From positions 281,793-345,792 of the forward strand of contig NZ_JACHJO010000007.1 in assembly GCF_014203695.1 (NCBI RefSeq): a stretch of DNA of 64,000 nucleotides. The letters are read 5' to 3'. Origin of the DNA: Nocardiopsis algeriensis (GTDB lineage Bacteria > Actinomycetota > Actinomycetes > Streptosporangiales > Streptosporangiaceae). Position 1 is the stretch's first letter; the number at the start of each line of letters is the position of its first letter. A program made the translations under genes and the position numbers. The notes beneath the pieces are model-generated. The model saw nothing but the letters and a program-made list of their open reading frames with translations. It was not told the DNA's origin and made no database searches. Positions 37,515 to 45,945 of this stretch are shown one piece after another.

Positions 37515-38006
37515 CTACCGCACCCCGGGGTCGGGGCCGGGGTCCTCGGCGGTGCCGTCGCCGGGCAGGTGGATGTCGCACACCCTGATGTTGATCTCGG
37601 TGACCTCGAGGCCGGTCATACGTTCCACCGCGTCGGTGACGTTGCGCCGGACGGCCGCGGCCACGTCCTGGATGGAACTGCCGTACTCCACGACCAGGTC
37701 GAGGTCGACGGCCGCCTGGCGCTCCCCCACCTCGACGCCCACACCGCGTGCGGGCACGGGGCGAGCTCCCCTGACGGCGCCGGCGGACCCTGCGGCGCCG
37801 CTGCCCAGTGCGTGGACCCCGCCGATCTCGCCCGCGGCCATCCCGGCGATCTTCGCCACCACGCCGTCCGCGATGCGGAGGTGTCCGTCCTCCCCGGCAA
37901 GGCCCGTCCCGTTCCGCTCCGCCTCGCGGGCGCCCGGAACCCGGATCTCGGTCCTGATGTCCGACACCGCTCCCCCCTCAGGGCGTGTTCGGTCCGGAAT
38001 GCTCAC
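37515..38006 (-). CDS. Asp23/Gls24 family envelope stress protein
   Basis: A 163-residue (or 150-residue) protein with the full Asp23 signature: GHLRIADGVVAKIAGMAAGEI, GERQAAVDLDLVVEYGSSI and NVTDAVERMTGLEVTEIN. First gene of the operon. GTG 38006 has AGGGGAGG at ideal spacing; GTG 37967 has GGGGGGAG but closer than usual. Expected at the inner face of the membrane, tethered by AmaP, and induced by envelope stress. Confidence 0.85.
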   Translation of the reverse strand: MSIPDRTRPEGGAVSDIRTEIRVPGAREAERNGTGLAGEDGHLRIADGVVAKIAGMAAGEIGGVHALGSGAAGSAGAVRGARPVPARGVGVEVGERQAAVDLDLVVEYGSSIQDVAAAVRRNVTDAVERMTGLEVTEINIRVCDIHLPGDGTAEDPGPDPGVR

Positions 38007-38065
38007 ACCGAAACCTCCCCTTTTCCGCCCCGTCGCGTATCCCACGAAGTTTCGAACTGGATCAC

Positions 38066-38094
38066 ACCATATACATACAGTGGGTAATCAACAA
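38066..38094 (-). promoter_or_regulatory. Candidate promoter of the Asp23 operon
   Basis: On the minus strand, TTGTTG (38089-38094), a 17-nt spacer and TATGGT (38066-38071). It lies in the most AT-rich patch of the gap, 60 nt before the first start codon. A closer GGGATA at 38037-38042 (minus strand) could be a stress-sigma -10, but no matching -35 is clear. Confidence 0.45.
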
Positions 38095-38182
38095 AGCACC
38101 TGAGGTGACTGTTCGCAGGCCGAAAAAGGTATCGGCACCCCGGATTCTGCCCCGGGTCTCATCCCGAAACCCTCGTGGCGGG

Positions 38183-38214
38183 CAAAAACAGAGGGGGCGC
38201 CCGAAGGCGCCCCC
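38183..38214 (-). terminator. Intrinsic terminator of purU
   Basis: On the minus strand GGGGGCGCC, loop TTCG, GGCGCCCCC, TCTG, TTTTT. Perfect 9-bp stem with a stable tetraloop and T tract directly after the purU stop; it insulates the Asp23 promoter. Confidence 0.93.
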
Positions 38215-38230
38215 GTCGCGGACCCGGCTG

Positions 38231-39112
38231 TCAGTCGAAGACCACCGTCTTGCCCCCGTTGAGCAGGACCCGGCGCTGGGCGTGCCAGTTGACCGCGCGG
38301 GCCAGCGCCACCGACTCCAGGTCGCGGCCGATCGCGGTGAGCTGCTCCGGGCTGTGGGTGTGGTCGACCCGGGACACCTCCTGCTCGATGATGGGTCCCT
38401 CGTCGAGGTCCGCCGTGACGTAGTGGGCGGTGGCGCCGATGAGCTTGACGCCGCGCGCGTGCGCCTGGTGGTAGGGGCGCGCACCCTTGAAGCTCGGCAG
38501 GAAGGAGTGGTGGATGTTGATGATCCGCCCGGACATCTTGGCGCACAGCTGCTCGGAGAGCACCTGCATGTAGCGCGCCAGGACGATCAGGTCGACGTCG
38601 TAGGAGTCGACCAGCTCCAGCAGCCGCGCCTCCTGCTCCGTCTTCGTCTCGGGGGTGACCGGCAGGTGGTGGAAGTCGACACCGTAGGAGTCGGCCAGGA
38701 ACTCCAGGTCGGGGTGGTTGGAGACCACGGCGGCGATGTCGATGTCCAGCAGGCCGCTGCGCTGGCGGTAGAGCAGGTCGTTGAGGCAGTGTCCGAACTT
38801 GGACACCATCACTAGCATGCGCGGGCGCACGTCGCGCGGGTTGAGGGTCCACTCCACGTAGGAGTCCCCGCTGCCGACACCGGCCGCGAGGGCGGCGAAG
38901 GCCCCGCGCAGATCCTCCTCGCCGGCGGCGCCGCCGGCGCCCTGCTCGGCGACGAACTGCATGCGCAGGAAGAAGCGCCCGGTGTAGTGGTCGCCGTACT
39001 GCTGACTCTCGGTGATGTTGCAACCGTGGTCCGACAGCAGGTTGGCCACCGCCGCGACGATGCCCCGGCTGTCGGGGCACGAAAGGGTCAGGACGTACTC
39101 GCGCTCGCTCAT
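38231..39112 (-). CDS. purU: Formyltetrahydrofolate deformylase
   Basis: A 293-residue enzyme hydrolysing 10-formyl-THF to THF and formate, balancing one-carbon pools. N-terminal ACT domain (YVLTLSCPDSRGIVAAVANL) and C-terminal formyltransferase-like domain with INIHHSFLPSFKGARPY and ATAHYVTADLDEGPII, covering the catalytic Asn/His/Asp set. ATG 39112 is preferred over an upstream in-frame start because the ACT domain begins here. Functionally linked to the nearby glycine cleavage and glyA genes though not in the same operon. Confidence 0.94.
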   Translation of the reverse strand: MSEREYVLTLSCPDSRGIVAAVANLLSDHGCNITESQQYGDHYTGRFFLRMQFVAEQGAGGAAGEEDLRGAFAALAAGVGSGDSYVEWTLNPRDVRPRMLVMVSKFGHCLNDLLYRQRSGLLDIDIAAVVSNHPDLEFLADSYGVDFHHLPVTPETKTEQEARLLELVDSYDVDLIVLARYMQVLSEQLCAKMSGRIINIHHSFLPSFKGARPYHQAHARGVKLIGATAHYVTADLDEGPIIEQEVSRVDHTHSPEQLTAIGRDLESVALARAVNWHAQRRVLLNGGKTVVFD

Positions 39113-39239
39113 GAAGGAAACCGCTCCCCGGGTGTGCAGGCCGTGACCCATCAGGATATCGCCACCTCAGAGGCGACACAGGCGCTTTCACTCCTCCGCG
39201 GCCGCGTTCTCCGCCACAGCAGAGCCGCACGGCAGAATA

Positions 39240-39254
39240 TGAAAATGATTCATG
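39240..39254. promoter_or_regulatory. Zur/Fur-family-like box
   Basis: TGAAAATGATTCATG; the first 11 bases equal those of the actinobacterial Zur consensus TGAAAATGATTTTCA as I recall it. It is in an AT-rich island 20 nt before the start of the PLP enzyme gene, where a repressor would block the promoter or initiation. Confidence 0.45.
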
Positions 39255-39273
39255 TTCTGGCATCCTCGGGGGC

Positions 39274-40506
39274 ATGACACGCCTGCGTGAGACGTACGAG
39301 GCCGCCACGCGCGGACTCCAGGCCCCCTTCGCCATGGTCGACCTGGCCGCCTTCCGCGCCAACGCCGCCGACCTCGTCCGGCGCGCGCACGGCAAACCCG
39401 TCCGGGTCGCCAGCAAGTCCGTGCGCTGCCGCGAGCTCCTGCGCACCGTCCTGGCCATGCCGGGCTATGCCGGGATCATGGCCTTCACCCTGCCCGAGGC
39501 ACTGTGGCTGGCCGCCGACGACGGTTCCGGGCCCCTGAGCGACGACATCCTCGTCGCCTACCCCACCGCCGACACCGACGCCCTGCTGCGACTGGCCTCC
39601 GACCCCGACGCCGCCGACACCGTCACCCTCGTGGTGGACGACACCGCCCACCTCGACATGATCAGCGGGGCCGTCGCCGCCGCCCGCCGCGCGGGGACCG
39701 GCCACGACCGGCCCGTACGCGTGTGCCTGGACATCGACACCAGCTGGCAGCCCCTGGGCCCGCGCCTGCGCATCGGCAGCTACCGCTCCCCCGTGCGCAC
39801 CCCGCGCCAGGCCGCCGAGCTGGCCCGCGCCGTCACCGCCCGCCCCGAGCTGCGGCTCGAGGGCGTCATGGCCTACGAGGGGCAGATCGCCGGTGTGGGC
39901 GACGCCCCCCGGGGCCGCCCGCTCTACGGCCGCCTGCTGCGCACCGTCCAGCACCGCTCCGCCCTGGAGCTGGCCAGGCGCCGCGCCGCCGTCGTCGACG
40001 CCGTCCGCCAGGTCGCCGACCTGCGCTTCGTCAACGGAGGCGGCACCGGGAGCCTGCACACCACCGGCCGGGAGAGGGCCGTGACCGAGCTCGCCGCGGG
40101 TTCGGGGCTCTACCACCCGCACCTGTTCGACGACTACCGCGCCTTCGAGGGCCGGCCCGCGGCCCTGTTCGCCCTGCCCGTCGTGCGCCGCCCTGCCCGC
40201 GGGGTGGCCACGGCCCTGGGCGGCGGCTACCCCGCCTCGGGTCCGGCCGACCCCCTGCGCCTCCCCGTGCCCCACCTGCCCTCCGGTCTCTCCTACAGCA
40301 CCAACGAGGGCGCAGGAGAGGTGCAGACCCCGCTCCTGGGCGCCGCCGCCGACGGACTGGCGGTCGGCGACCGCGTGTGGATGCGCCACGCCAAGGCGGG
40401 CGAGCTGTGCGAGCGCTTCACCACCCTGCACCTGATCGACTCCGACACCGGCGAGTACGCCGGTGCCGTCCCCACCTACCGCGGCGAGGGCCGGGCGTTC
40501 CTCTGA
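39274..40506 (+). CDS. PLP fold-type III amino acid aldolase/deaminase
   Basis: A 410-residue protein of the alanine-racemase-N/D-threonine-aldolase-like group. Lys48 in VRVASKSVRC is the probable PLP lysine; MAYEGQIAGVG and VNGGGTGSLHTT line the phosphate site, and the C-terminal beta domain has YSTNEGAGEVQTPL and GDRVWMRHAKAGE, where relatives bind a divalent metal with His and Cys. Likely acts on D-threonine or D-serine-type beta-hydroxy amino acids, by elimination or retro-aldol cleavage. No leader sequence before ATG 39274 shows a strong ribosome-binding site. A Zur-like box lies just upstream. Confidence 0.82.
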   Translation: MTRLRETYEAATRGLQAPFAMVDLAAFRANAADLVRRAHGKPVRVASKSVRCRELLRTVLAMPGYAGIMAFTLPEALWLAADDGSGPLSDDILVAYPTADTDALLRLASDPDAADTVTLVVDDTAHLDMISGAVAAARRAGTGHDRPVRVCLDIDTSWQPLGPRLRIGSYRSPVRTPRQAAELARAVTARPELRLEGVMAYEGQIAGVGDAPRGRPLYGRLLRTVQHRSALELARRRAAVVDAVRQVADLRFVNGGGTGSLHTTGRERAVTELAAGSGLYHPHLFDDYRAFEGRPAALFALPVVRRPARGVATALGGGYPASGPADPLRLPVPHLPSGLSYSTNEGAGEVQTPLLGAAADGLAVGDRVWMRHAKAGELCERFTTLHLIDSDTGEYAGAVPTYRGEGRAFL

Positions 40507-40523
40507 GCCCCGCGCAAGGAGAA

Positions 40524-40550
40524 GGGGCCCGTGCGCATCGCACAGGCCCC
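40524..40550. terminator. Bidirectional terminator hairpin
   Basis: GGGGCCCGTGCG, loop CAT, CGCACAGGCCCC: 12-bp stem with one mismatch. Between the PLP enzyme gene and the convergent DUF3618 gene; no long T tract. Confidence 0.7.
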
Positions 40551-40581
40551 GCTGCTCCCGACCCCCGCCCGCCCTCGCGGC

Positions 40582-40980
40582 TCAGCTCCGCCTGCGGCGT
40601 ACGGCCCAGGCCACCACGCCCACGGTGACGGCCATGCCGAGACCTACCGCCAGGGCGATCACCTCGGGGGGAAGGCGGCGGCGCGACTGGTAGGTGCTGA
40701 CGACCTCCTCGTCGCCCTTGAGGAGGACGCTGCCCTCCTCGGGCTCGACCAGGTGGCTCTCCACACGCACCGCGTTGCCGCCGATCACCAGGGCCCTGGC
40801 CTCCTCGACCAGACGGGTGCCGTGGTCGCGGGCCTGCTCCAGCCGGCGCCGGGCGATGTTGGCGGGCCTGGCCTCCTCGAGCAGACGGTCGATGGTCTCC
40901 GCCAGCCGCCGCTGCTCCTCGTTGATCTCGGCCTCGAGCTCGGCCGGGGTCTGGCGCGGTCCGGTGTCGCTTCCCGTCAT
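40582..40980 (-). CDS. DUF3618 domain membrane protein
   Basis: A 132-residue protein. The N-terminal helix carries the DUF3618 pattern (TPAELEAEINEEQRRLAETI then DRLLEEARPANIARR); a single membrane helix near residues 108-128 (VIALAVGLGMAVTVGVVAW) ends in a basic tail. Function unknown. ATG 40980 follows GAGAGG. It lies 17 nt after the CDP-alcohol phosphotransferase gene, so the two are cotranscribed and may work at the membrane together. Confidence 0.78.
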   Translation of the reverse strand: MTGSDTGPRQTPAELEAEINEEQRRLAETIDRLLEEARPANIARRRLEQARDHGTRLVEEARALVIGGNAVRVESHLVEPEEGSVLLKGDEEVVSTYQSRRRLPPEVIALAVGLGMAVTVGVVAWAVRRRRS

Positions 40981-40997
40981 CAGGGCTGCCTCTCTCA

Positions 40998-42119
40998 CTA
41001 GAGCAAGGTTGTCCGAGGCCCCGTGTCCGAGCCGGTGTCCCGGCTCTCCTCCTCCGCGCCGTCGGACGGACCGGAGAACCTCAAAGCGCCGTCGATTCCG
41101 TCGACCACACGGAAGAAGTCCCGCGTGGACAACCACAGTTTATAGATGATGGCGATCTCGAAGGCGAGGAGCAAAACGCCCGCCCCGGCGGTGATCCAGA
41201 CAATGAGGGCCGGTGCCCCCAGGGCCGCCGCGACCAGCGGAGCGATCACGAACACCACCATCTGGAACTCGATACCGCTCATCAGGTGGGTGCGCACCCG
41301 ACGCGCGTTGAGCGCCGACCAGAACCGCTGGTACCACGGGAAACGCGTCCGGAACTCCTGGTGCAGGTCCACCTTGGGCAGAGTCAGGTCCGGCTGCTTG
41401 CCGGCCGTGCGCTGGTTGCGGTTCTCCCGCTCGGTCTGGCTCCGCAGGATCTGCTCGAGCACCGCGATGCCGTGCCGCAGCACCGCCTGCTCGCCGCCGT
41501 CGCTCATCGTGCGCCCACCCCCGCCGGTGGCCGCCCGCGTCTCGTCCTCCTCGGGCTCCAGCATGGTCAGCGTCGCCCGCGCCCGTTCGAGGGCCGCCGC
41601 CAGGTGCGAGCGCATCTCGCGACGCACCTTGTAGACCTGGAGCGCGTTGAGGTAGCGCAGCATGTCCAGGAACACCACGGCCAGGGCCAGCCACACGAAC
41701 CACACCGGGTTGGCGCCGGAGTCGGCCTCCCGCGCCACCACGTACTGGCCGCCCATGAGCGTCACCGCGCACACCAGCACACGGAAGCGGTCGGAGACGT
41801 AGTCCATCCACGAGCCGAACAGCGACTCCGAACCGGTCAGCCTGGCCAGCTTGCCGTCGGTGCAGTCCACGAGGAAGCACAGGTAGTACAGCAGTGCGCC
41901 CAGCAGGAGGAAATGTCGGTAGCCCAGCGCGAAGCAGACCGCCGCGCCCAGCCCCAGGAAGAGGGCCAGCACCGTCAGCTGGTTGGGCGTGACGCGGGTC
42001 CGGTTCGCCAGAAGGCGCACGAGCCGGACCGCGAGTGGGTCCACGAGATAGACCGTCCACCAGGAGTCGCGCTCCTTCAGTGTGCGGGTCCGTACCTCGT
42101 CGAGTGTGAATCCAGGCAT
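40998..42119 (-). CDS. CDP-alcohol phosphatidyltransferase family protein
   Basis: A 373-residue membrane enzyme. The family motif DxxDGxxARx8Gx3Dx3D is complete: D85-C-T-D88-G-K-L-A-R, G102, D106 and D110 (CTDGKLARL then GSWMDYVSD). Helices flank the motif at both ends, and a 100-residue charged cytoplasmic insert (about 175-280) precedes two C-terminal helices, longer than in a minimal phosphatidyl- or inositol-phosphate synthase. It would join a CDP-activated lipid or polyol to an alcohol; the acceptor is unknown. ATG 42119 follows GGGAG at long spacing. Confidence 0.85.
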   Translation of the reverse strand: MPGFTLDEVRTRTLKERDSWWTVYLVDPLAVRLVRLLANRTRVTPNQLTVLALFLGLGAAVCFALGYRHFLLLGALLYYLCFLVDCTDGKLARLTGSESLFGSWMDYVSDRFRVLVCAVTLMGGQYVVAREADSGANPVWFVWLALAVVFLDMLRYLNALQVYKVRREMRSHLAAALERARATLTMLEPEEDETRAATGGGGRTMSDGGEQAVLRHGIAVLEQILRSQTERENRNQRTAGKQPDLTLPKVDLHQEFRTRFPWYQRFWSALNARRVRTHLMSGIEFQMVVFVIAPLVAAALGAPALIVWITAGAGVLLLAFEIAIIYKLWLSTRDFFRVVDGIDGALRFSGPSDGAEEESRDTGSDTGPRTTLL

Positions 42120-42322
42120 CGGCGCCAATACTCCCAACCGGCCGTCATGAGTGCGGTCCACAATAGGTGATACAAGTGCTGGTCGATCCCGGCAGGGTGA
42201 ACCGAACCGGAATCGCAACCGGGGGCCCGCCTCCGTCACCCGGTCCCCGCGGGCTCGTTAGTGTGTCCGAGGAAGCCATCGGGGGTGCCCGCACCCCCTA
42301 CCGCCAGCAGAGAGGAACACCC

Positions 42323-42805
42323 GTGAGCGACCCGGTCCGTCTGGAGCCCGGAGACACGGCTCCCGACTTCACCCTCGCGGACGCCGACGGCAACCCCGTC
42401 ACCCTGGGCAAGGTCCTCGCCGACACCGGCAAGAGCGTGGTCCTGTACTTCTACCCTGCCGCGATGACCCCCGGGTGCACGACCCAGGCCTGCGACTTCC
42501 GCGACAACCTGCGCGAGTTCGACACCGCCGGGTTCACCGTCATCGGCATCTCCCCCGACGAACCGGCCAAGCTCGCCCGGTTCCGGGAGAAGGAGGGCCT
42601 GACCTTCACCCTGCTCGGCGACCCCGGCAAGGAGACCCTGCGCGCCTACGGCGCCTTCGGGGAGAAGAAGAACTACGGCCGCGTCGTGCAGGGCGTCATC
42701 CGCTCCACCGTGATCGTCGGCGCCGACGGGAAGGTCCGGCGGGCCTTCTACAACGTGAAGGCCACCGGGCACGTCGACCGGATCAAGAGGGAGCTCGGCG
42801 TCTGA
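42323..42805 (+). CDS. bcp: Thioredoxin-dependent peroxiredoxin
   Basis: A 160-residue Bcp/PrxQ-type thiol peroxidase reducing H2O2 and organic peroxides with electrons from thioredoxin. Peroxidatic Cys52 and resolving Cys57 sit in AAMTPGCTTQACDFRD, the CX4C arrangement of the atypical 2-Cys class. AGAGAGG precedes GTG 42323 by 7 nt. A tRNA gene follows 70 nt downstream. Confidence 0.94.
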   Translation: MSDPVRLEPGDTAPDFTLADADGNPVTLGKVLADTGKSVVLYFYPAAMTPGCTTQACDFRDNLREFDTAGFTVIGISPDEPAKLARFREKEGLTFTLLGDPGKETLRAYGAFGEKKNYGRVVQGVIRSTVIVGADGKVRRAFYNVKATGHVDRIKRELGV

Positions 42806-42875
42806 CAGCGCCCGGCGCCCTGGGGAGGCGGGGCCGCCCGCGCCCCCGGTACAGTGGTCCCCACGGGAGGTACCG

Positions 42876-42950
42876 GGGGCCGTAGTCCAATCGGCAGGAG
42901 ACGCCAGCTTTAGGTGCTGTACAGTGCGGGTTCGAGTCCCGCCGGCCCTA
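42876..42950 (+). tRNA. tRNA with leucine anticodon UAG, short variable loop
   Basis: Acceptor GGGGCCG (42876-42882) pairs with CGGCCCT (42943-42949), one G-T pair, discriminator A42950. D-arm: TA, then either GTC/GAC with a 12-nt loop or TCC/GGA. Anticodon arm CCAGC-TTTAGGT-GCTGT gives U33, anticodon TAG and G37, with one C-T mismatch at its base. T-arm GCGGG-TTCGAGT-CCCGC is perfect. The variable loop is only ACAGT (5 nt), whereas leucine tRNAs normally carry a long variable arm. No CCA is encoded. Identity as tRNA-Leu rests on the anticodon and A73 alone. Confidence 0.8.
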
Positions 42951-43050
42951 CTCGGCCAGTGAGACCCGTGTCGGAAGGCGCGCGGACCGAGGTCCGCGCG
43001 CCTTCCGCGTGCCTGCGGGAACACGGCGCGGGCACGCCCCGACCGGTCGG

Positions 43051-44205
43051 CTACCTGCCCAGCAGCGCCCACATCATGAGGGCCAGCAGCACCAGGACGC
43101 CGAGGGCGACCGCCGCCGCCACCGCGACCTTGGCCGTGCTGGTCCCCTCCGCGTGCTTTCCCGAGCTGGTCAGACCCAGGTTGTCGGTGGACTCGCGCAG
43201 CGAGCTCATGAACGCGTTCATCGCCTCGGGGCTGTTGCGCAACCGGTCGCTGATGCTCTCCGCCAGCGCGCGCCCGCCCGCCTTGAAGTGCTCGCGGGCC
43301 GTCTCCAGGGGGTCGGCCGATTCCTCCTCGGCCCCCTCCGCGGCCTCGGACCCGCCCCGCAGGGCACTCGCCGGCCACGGGGCCAGCGCGGCGATCCTCA
43401 ACATCTTGGTGGCGTTCTCCGCGCTCAGCCGCTCCGTGGGCTCCACCCGCAGCAGGCCGGCCAGCACGGGGGCCAGCGGTCCGGCCTTGGCGGCCTCCGC
43501 CGGCTCCTCCAGCGGCTCCTGGCGCAGGATCTTGATGTAGCCCTTGCGGTCGTAGGGCGGATGGCCCTCCACCGCCGCGTACAGGGTGGCGCCGAGGGAC
43601 CACAGGTCCGACTCTGGCCCGACCGGCCCGGCCTTGGCCCGCTCCGGCGGGATGTAGGCGGGCGAGCCGATGATGCGCCCCGAGGCGCTCAGCGCGGACT
43701 CACCGTTCCAGGCGGCCAGGCCGAAGTCGGTGAGGACCACGCGGCCGTTGCGGCTGATCATCACGTTGTCGGGCTTGACGTCGCGGTGGACGATGCCCTC
43801 GTTGTGCGCGACCTTGAGCGCGTCGATGAGCTGGAGCCCGATCTCGGCCACCCGCTGGTAGGGCAGCGGGCCGCCGACCTTGATGATCTCCTCCAGGGTG
43901 GAGGCCTCCACCAGCTCCATCACGATCCAGGGGCGGCCGTCCTCGTCGACCACGTCCAGGACGGCCACCAGGCCGGGATGGGTGAGGCGCCCGGCGACGC
44001 GCGCCTCGCGCGTGGTGCGCTGCAGCAGGGCCTCACGCTCGGAACTGCTCAGATCGGCGGGCAGCCGGAGCTCCTTGACCGCGACCTCGCGGCCGATGAC
44101 CAGGTCGACGGCGCGCCAGACGGTGCCCACACCGCCCCGGGCGATCTCCGAGACAAGCTGGTACCGCCCTTTCAGCAATCGGCCCTCAGGAGCGGGATCG
44201 GCCAT
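43051..44205 (-). CDS. Membrane-anchored Ser/Thr protein kinase
   Basis: A 384-residue Hanks-type kinase. Gly loop IARGGVGTVWRAVD, ATP lysine Lys44 in VAVKELRL, catalytic loop HRDVKPDN with Asp142, DFG Asp160 and the activation-segment GSPAYIPPERA. The C-terminus has a 90-residue linker and one membrane helix (VAVAAAVALGVLVLLALMMW) with almost no extracellular part, so unlike PknB it has no PASTA sensor. GGAGGTGA lies 8 nt before ATG 44205. Substrates unknown. Confidence 0.92.
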   Translation of the reverse strand: MADPAPEGRLLKGRYQLVSEIARGGVGTVWRAVDLVIGREVAVKELRLPADLSSSEREALLQRTTREARVAGRLTHPGLVAVLDVVDEDGRPWIVMELVEASTLEEIIKVGGPLPYQRVAEIGLQLIDALKVAHNEGIVHRDVKPDNVMISRNGRVVLTDFGLAAWNGESALSASGRIIGSPAYIPPERAKAGPVGPESDLWSLGATLYAAVEGHPPYDRKGYIKILRQEPLEEPAEAAKAGPLAPVLAGLLRVEPTERLSAENATKMLRIAALAPWPASALRGGSEAAEGAEEESADPLETAREHFKAGGRALAESISDRLRNSPEAMNAFMSSLRESTDNLGLTSSGKHAEGTSTAKVAVAAAVALGVLVLLALMMWALLGR

Positions 44206-44545
44206 ACCGGTCACCTCCGAAGACGCGGAAGCGCTCGAGGCCTCGGGCCGCTGTGTATGGGGATTCTCTAGGGAGGACACGGTTATCCACGGTTCCATTC
44301 ACCGGCCATGGTGGCCTCCTGCGGAGCATTGCGGTCGCTGTCACCACGTAGGTGCACGGATCACTCGTTATATCAGCATGACGCCGAGTTCCAGCTGATG
44401 GTTGCCACAACACCGACACATAGGTCCGTTTTTGTTATGTCCGTCAGAACCCGTGTCCTCGGTGACGCGCCCCTGCCATCAGCTCCGACGAGGAGACGCG
44501 CGTGCAGATGTGATGCATCTGCACGCGCATCGGTTCACTCCTCGT
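44206..44545. other. 340-bp intergenic region
   Basis: No gene found. A candidate minus-strand -10 TATAAC (44367-44372) could serve the kinase. The band 44360-44450 is AT-richer than average. A 13-bp perfect hairpin at 44498-44528 (GCGCGTGCAGATG, loop TGATG) lies 17 nt beyond the stop of the M16 gene and is its likely terminator, though without a T tract. Confidence 0.5.
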
Positions 44546-45892
44546 TCACGACCAGAGCTCGTCGGGGGTGCGCACCTCGACCGGGCCGACCCCGGTGTCG
44601 GCGAGCGGGCCGCGCAGGCGCCCGGCGTCGCCGACCACGACCACCACCGCCTCCTCCGGGTGCAGGTACTCGACGGCGGCGCTGTCGAGCGCCTCCTTGG
44701 TGAGCCGCTCGTAGCCGGCCCGGACGCGGTCGACGTGGTCGTCGGGCAGGTCGTGGACGACCATGTCGACCAGGGCCCCCGCGATGGAGCGCGCGGTCGA
44801 GTAGCTGACCGGCAGGCCCACCGTGTTGGCCTCGCGCACCGCGGCCAGCTCCTCCTCCGTCACCCCGGAGTCGCGCAGCTCGGCCGCCTGCTCCAGGGAC
44901 GAGGTGACCGAGTGCGCCGTGGTGTCCGCCTCGACCTGGGTGGACATGAAGAACACCCCGCTGTCCCGGCGCAGGTCGAAGCGGGAGCCGGCCCCGTAGG
45001 TGTAGCCCAGGCGCTCGCGCAGCTCCAGGTTGAGGCGGGAGGTGAACATACCGCCGAACACCTCGCTGATGCCCTCGGCCCGGGGCAGGTCGACCTGCGA
45101 GCGGGAGGGGGCGCGGTGGGCGATGACCAGGGCCGACTGCACCGATCCCGGCCGGTCCACGATGAGCACGCGGGGCAGCTCCCCGGGCGGCGGGGCGGGC
45201 TCGGAGATCTCGCGCTCGGGCGCGGGCGCGGCGTCGCCGAACACGGTCTTGCCCAGCTCGACCAGGTCGACGCGGCTCAGGTCGCCCACCACCACGAGGG
45301 TTCCGGCGACGGAGGCGATGCGCTCAGCGTGGAAGGCCGCGACGGTCTCGGGGGTGATGTCGGCCAGACGCACCGGTCCGCCCGCGAGCGGCGTGGCGTA
45401 GCGGCCGGTGAACAGCTGGCCGCCCAGACTGCGCATGGCCAGGGTGCCGGCCGAGGCCGCCTCGAGCCAGAAGCGCTCCAGGAGCTGGCTGCGGCGGCCG
45501 ACGATGTCGTCGGGCTTCAGGGCGGGGCGGCGCACCGCGTCGGTGAAGAGGCCGACGGCCTCGCCCAGACGCCCGGCGGGGGCGTCCAGACCGGTGATGA
45601 AGCCGTCCCAGCTGACACGGGACACCCACTCCGCCCCGTATCGCTCCAGGGCGGGCGCCAGGGAGCTGCCGCCCCCGGGGCCGTCCTCGAGGACCTCACT
45701 GGTCAGCGCGCTGACGCCCATGGCGTCCAGCGGCTCGACGGCACCGCCGAAGGGGTGCACGAGGCGGAGGGAGACGAGGTGCTGTCCGGGGACGTCGACG
45801 GCGACGACGGTGCCGCCGCCGACGGTGATCCGCCGGGGCTTGGGAAAGGTGTAGGACGTCGGGGTACCGAGTTCCGGACGGGTCTGCGACAT
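44546..45892 (-). CDS. M16 family peptidase subunit without zinc motif
   Basis: A 448-residue M16-fold protein. No HxxEH is present near the N-terminus, where the aligned region reads LVHPFGGAVEPLDAMGVSAL; the C-terminal half keeps the substrate-binding RLNLELRERLGYTYGAGS signature. Such subunits pair with an active M16 partner to form the two-part clamshell. It lies 53 nt after the active-subunit gene. ATG 45892 is the first Met of the conserved region. Confidence 0.87.
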   Translation of the reverse strand: MSQTRPELGTPTSYTFPKPRRITVGGGTVVAVDVPGQHLVSLRLVHPFGGAVEPLDAMGVSALTSEVLEDGPGGGSSLAPALERYGAEWVSRVSWDGFITGLDAPAGRLGEAVGLFTDAVRRPALKPDDIVGRRSQLLERFWLEAASAGTLAMRSLGGQLFTGRYATPLAGGPVRLADITPETVAAFHAERIASVAGTLVVVGDLSRVDLVELGKTVFGDAAPAPEREISEPAPPPGELPRVLIVDRPGSVQSALVIAHRAPSRSQVDLPRAEGISEVFGGMFTSRLNLELRERLGYTYGAGSRFDLRRDSGVFFMSTQVEADTTAHSVTSSLEQAAELRDSGVTEEELAAVREANTVGLPVSYSTARSIAGALVDMVVHDLPDDHVDRVRAGYERLTKEALDSAAVEYLHPEEAVVVVVGDAGRLRGPLADTGVGPVEVRTPDELWS

Positions 45893-45945
45893 GCTCGGCT
45901 CTTTCTGAGGCTTGCGGTGGAAGTCTGGTCGGTGCGCGGGCCGGG

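Noticed and set aside
42876..42950. An integration (att) site at the 3-prime end of the tRNA
   Set aside because: No integrase gene and no repeat of the tRNA 3-prime end was noticed nearby; flanking genes are housekeeping.
44546..45892. The M16 subunit lacking HxxEH as a pseudogene
   Set aside because: Intact frame, normal codon use and conserved C-terminal substrate signature; inactive partner subunits are normal for two-part M16 peptidases.
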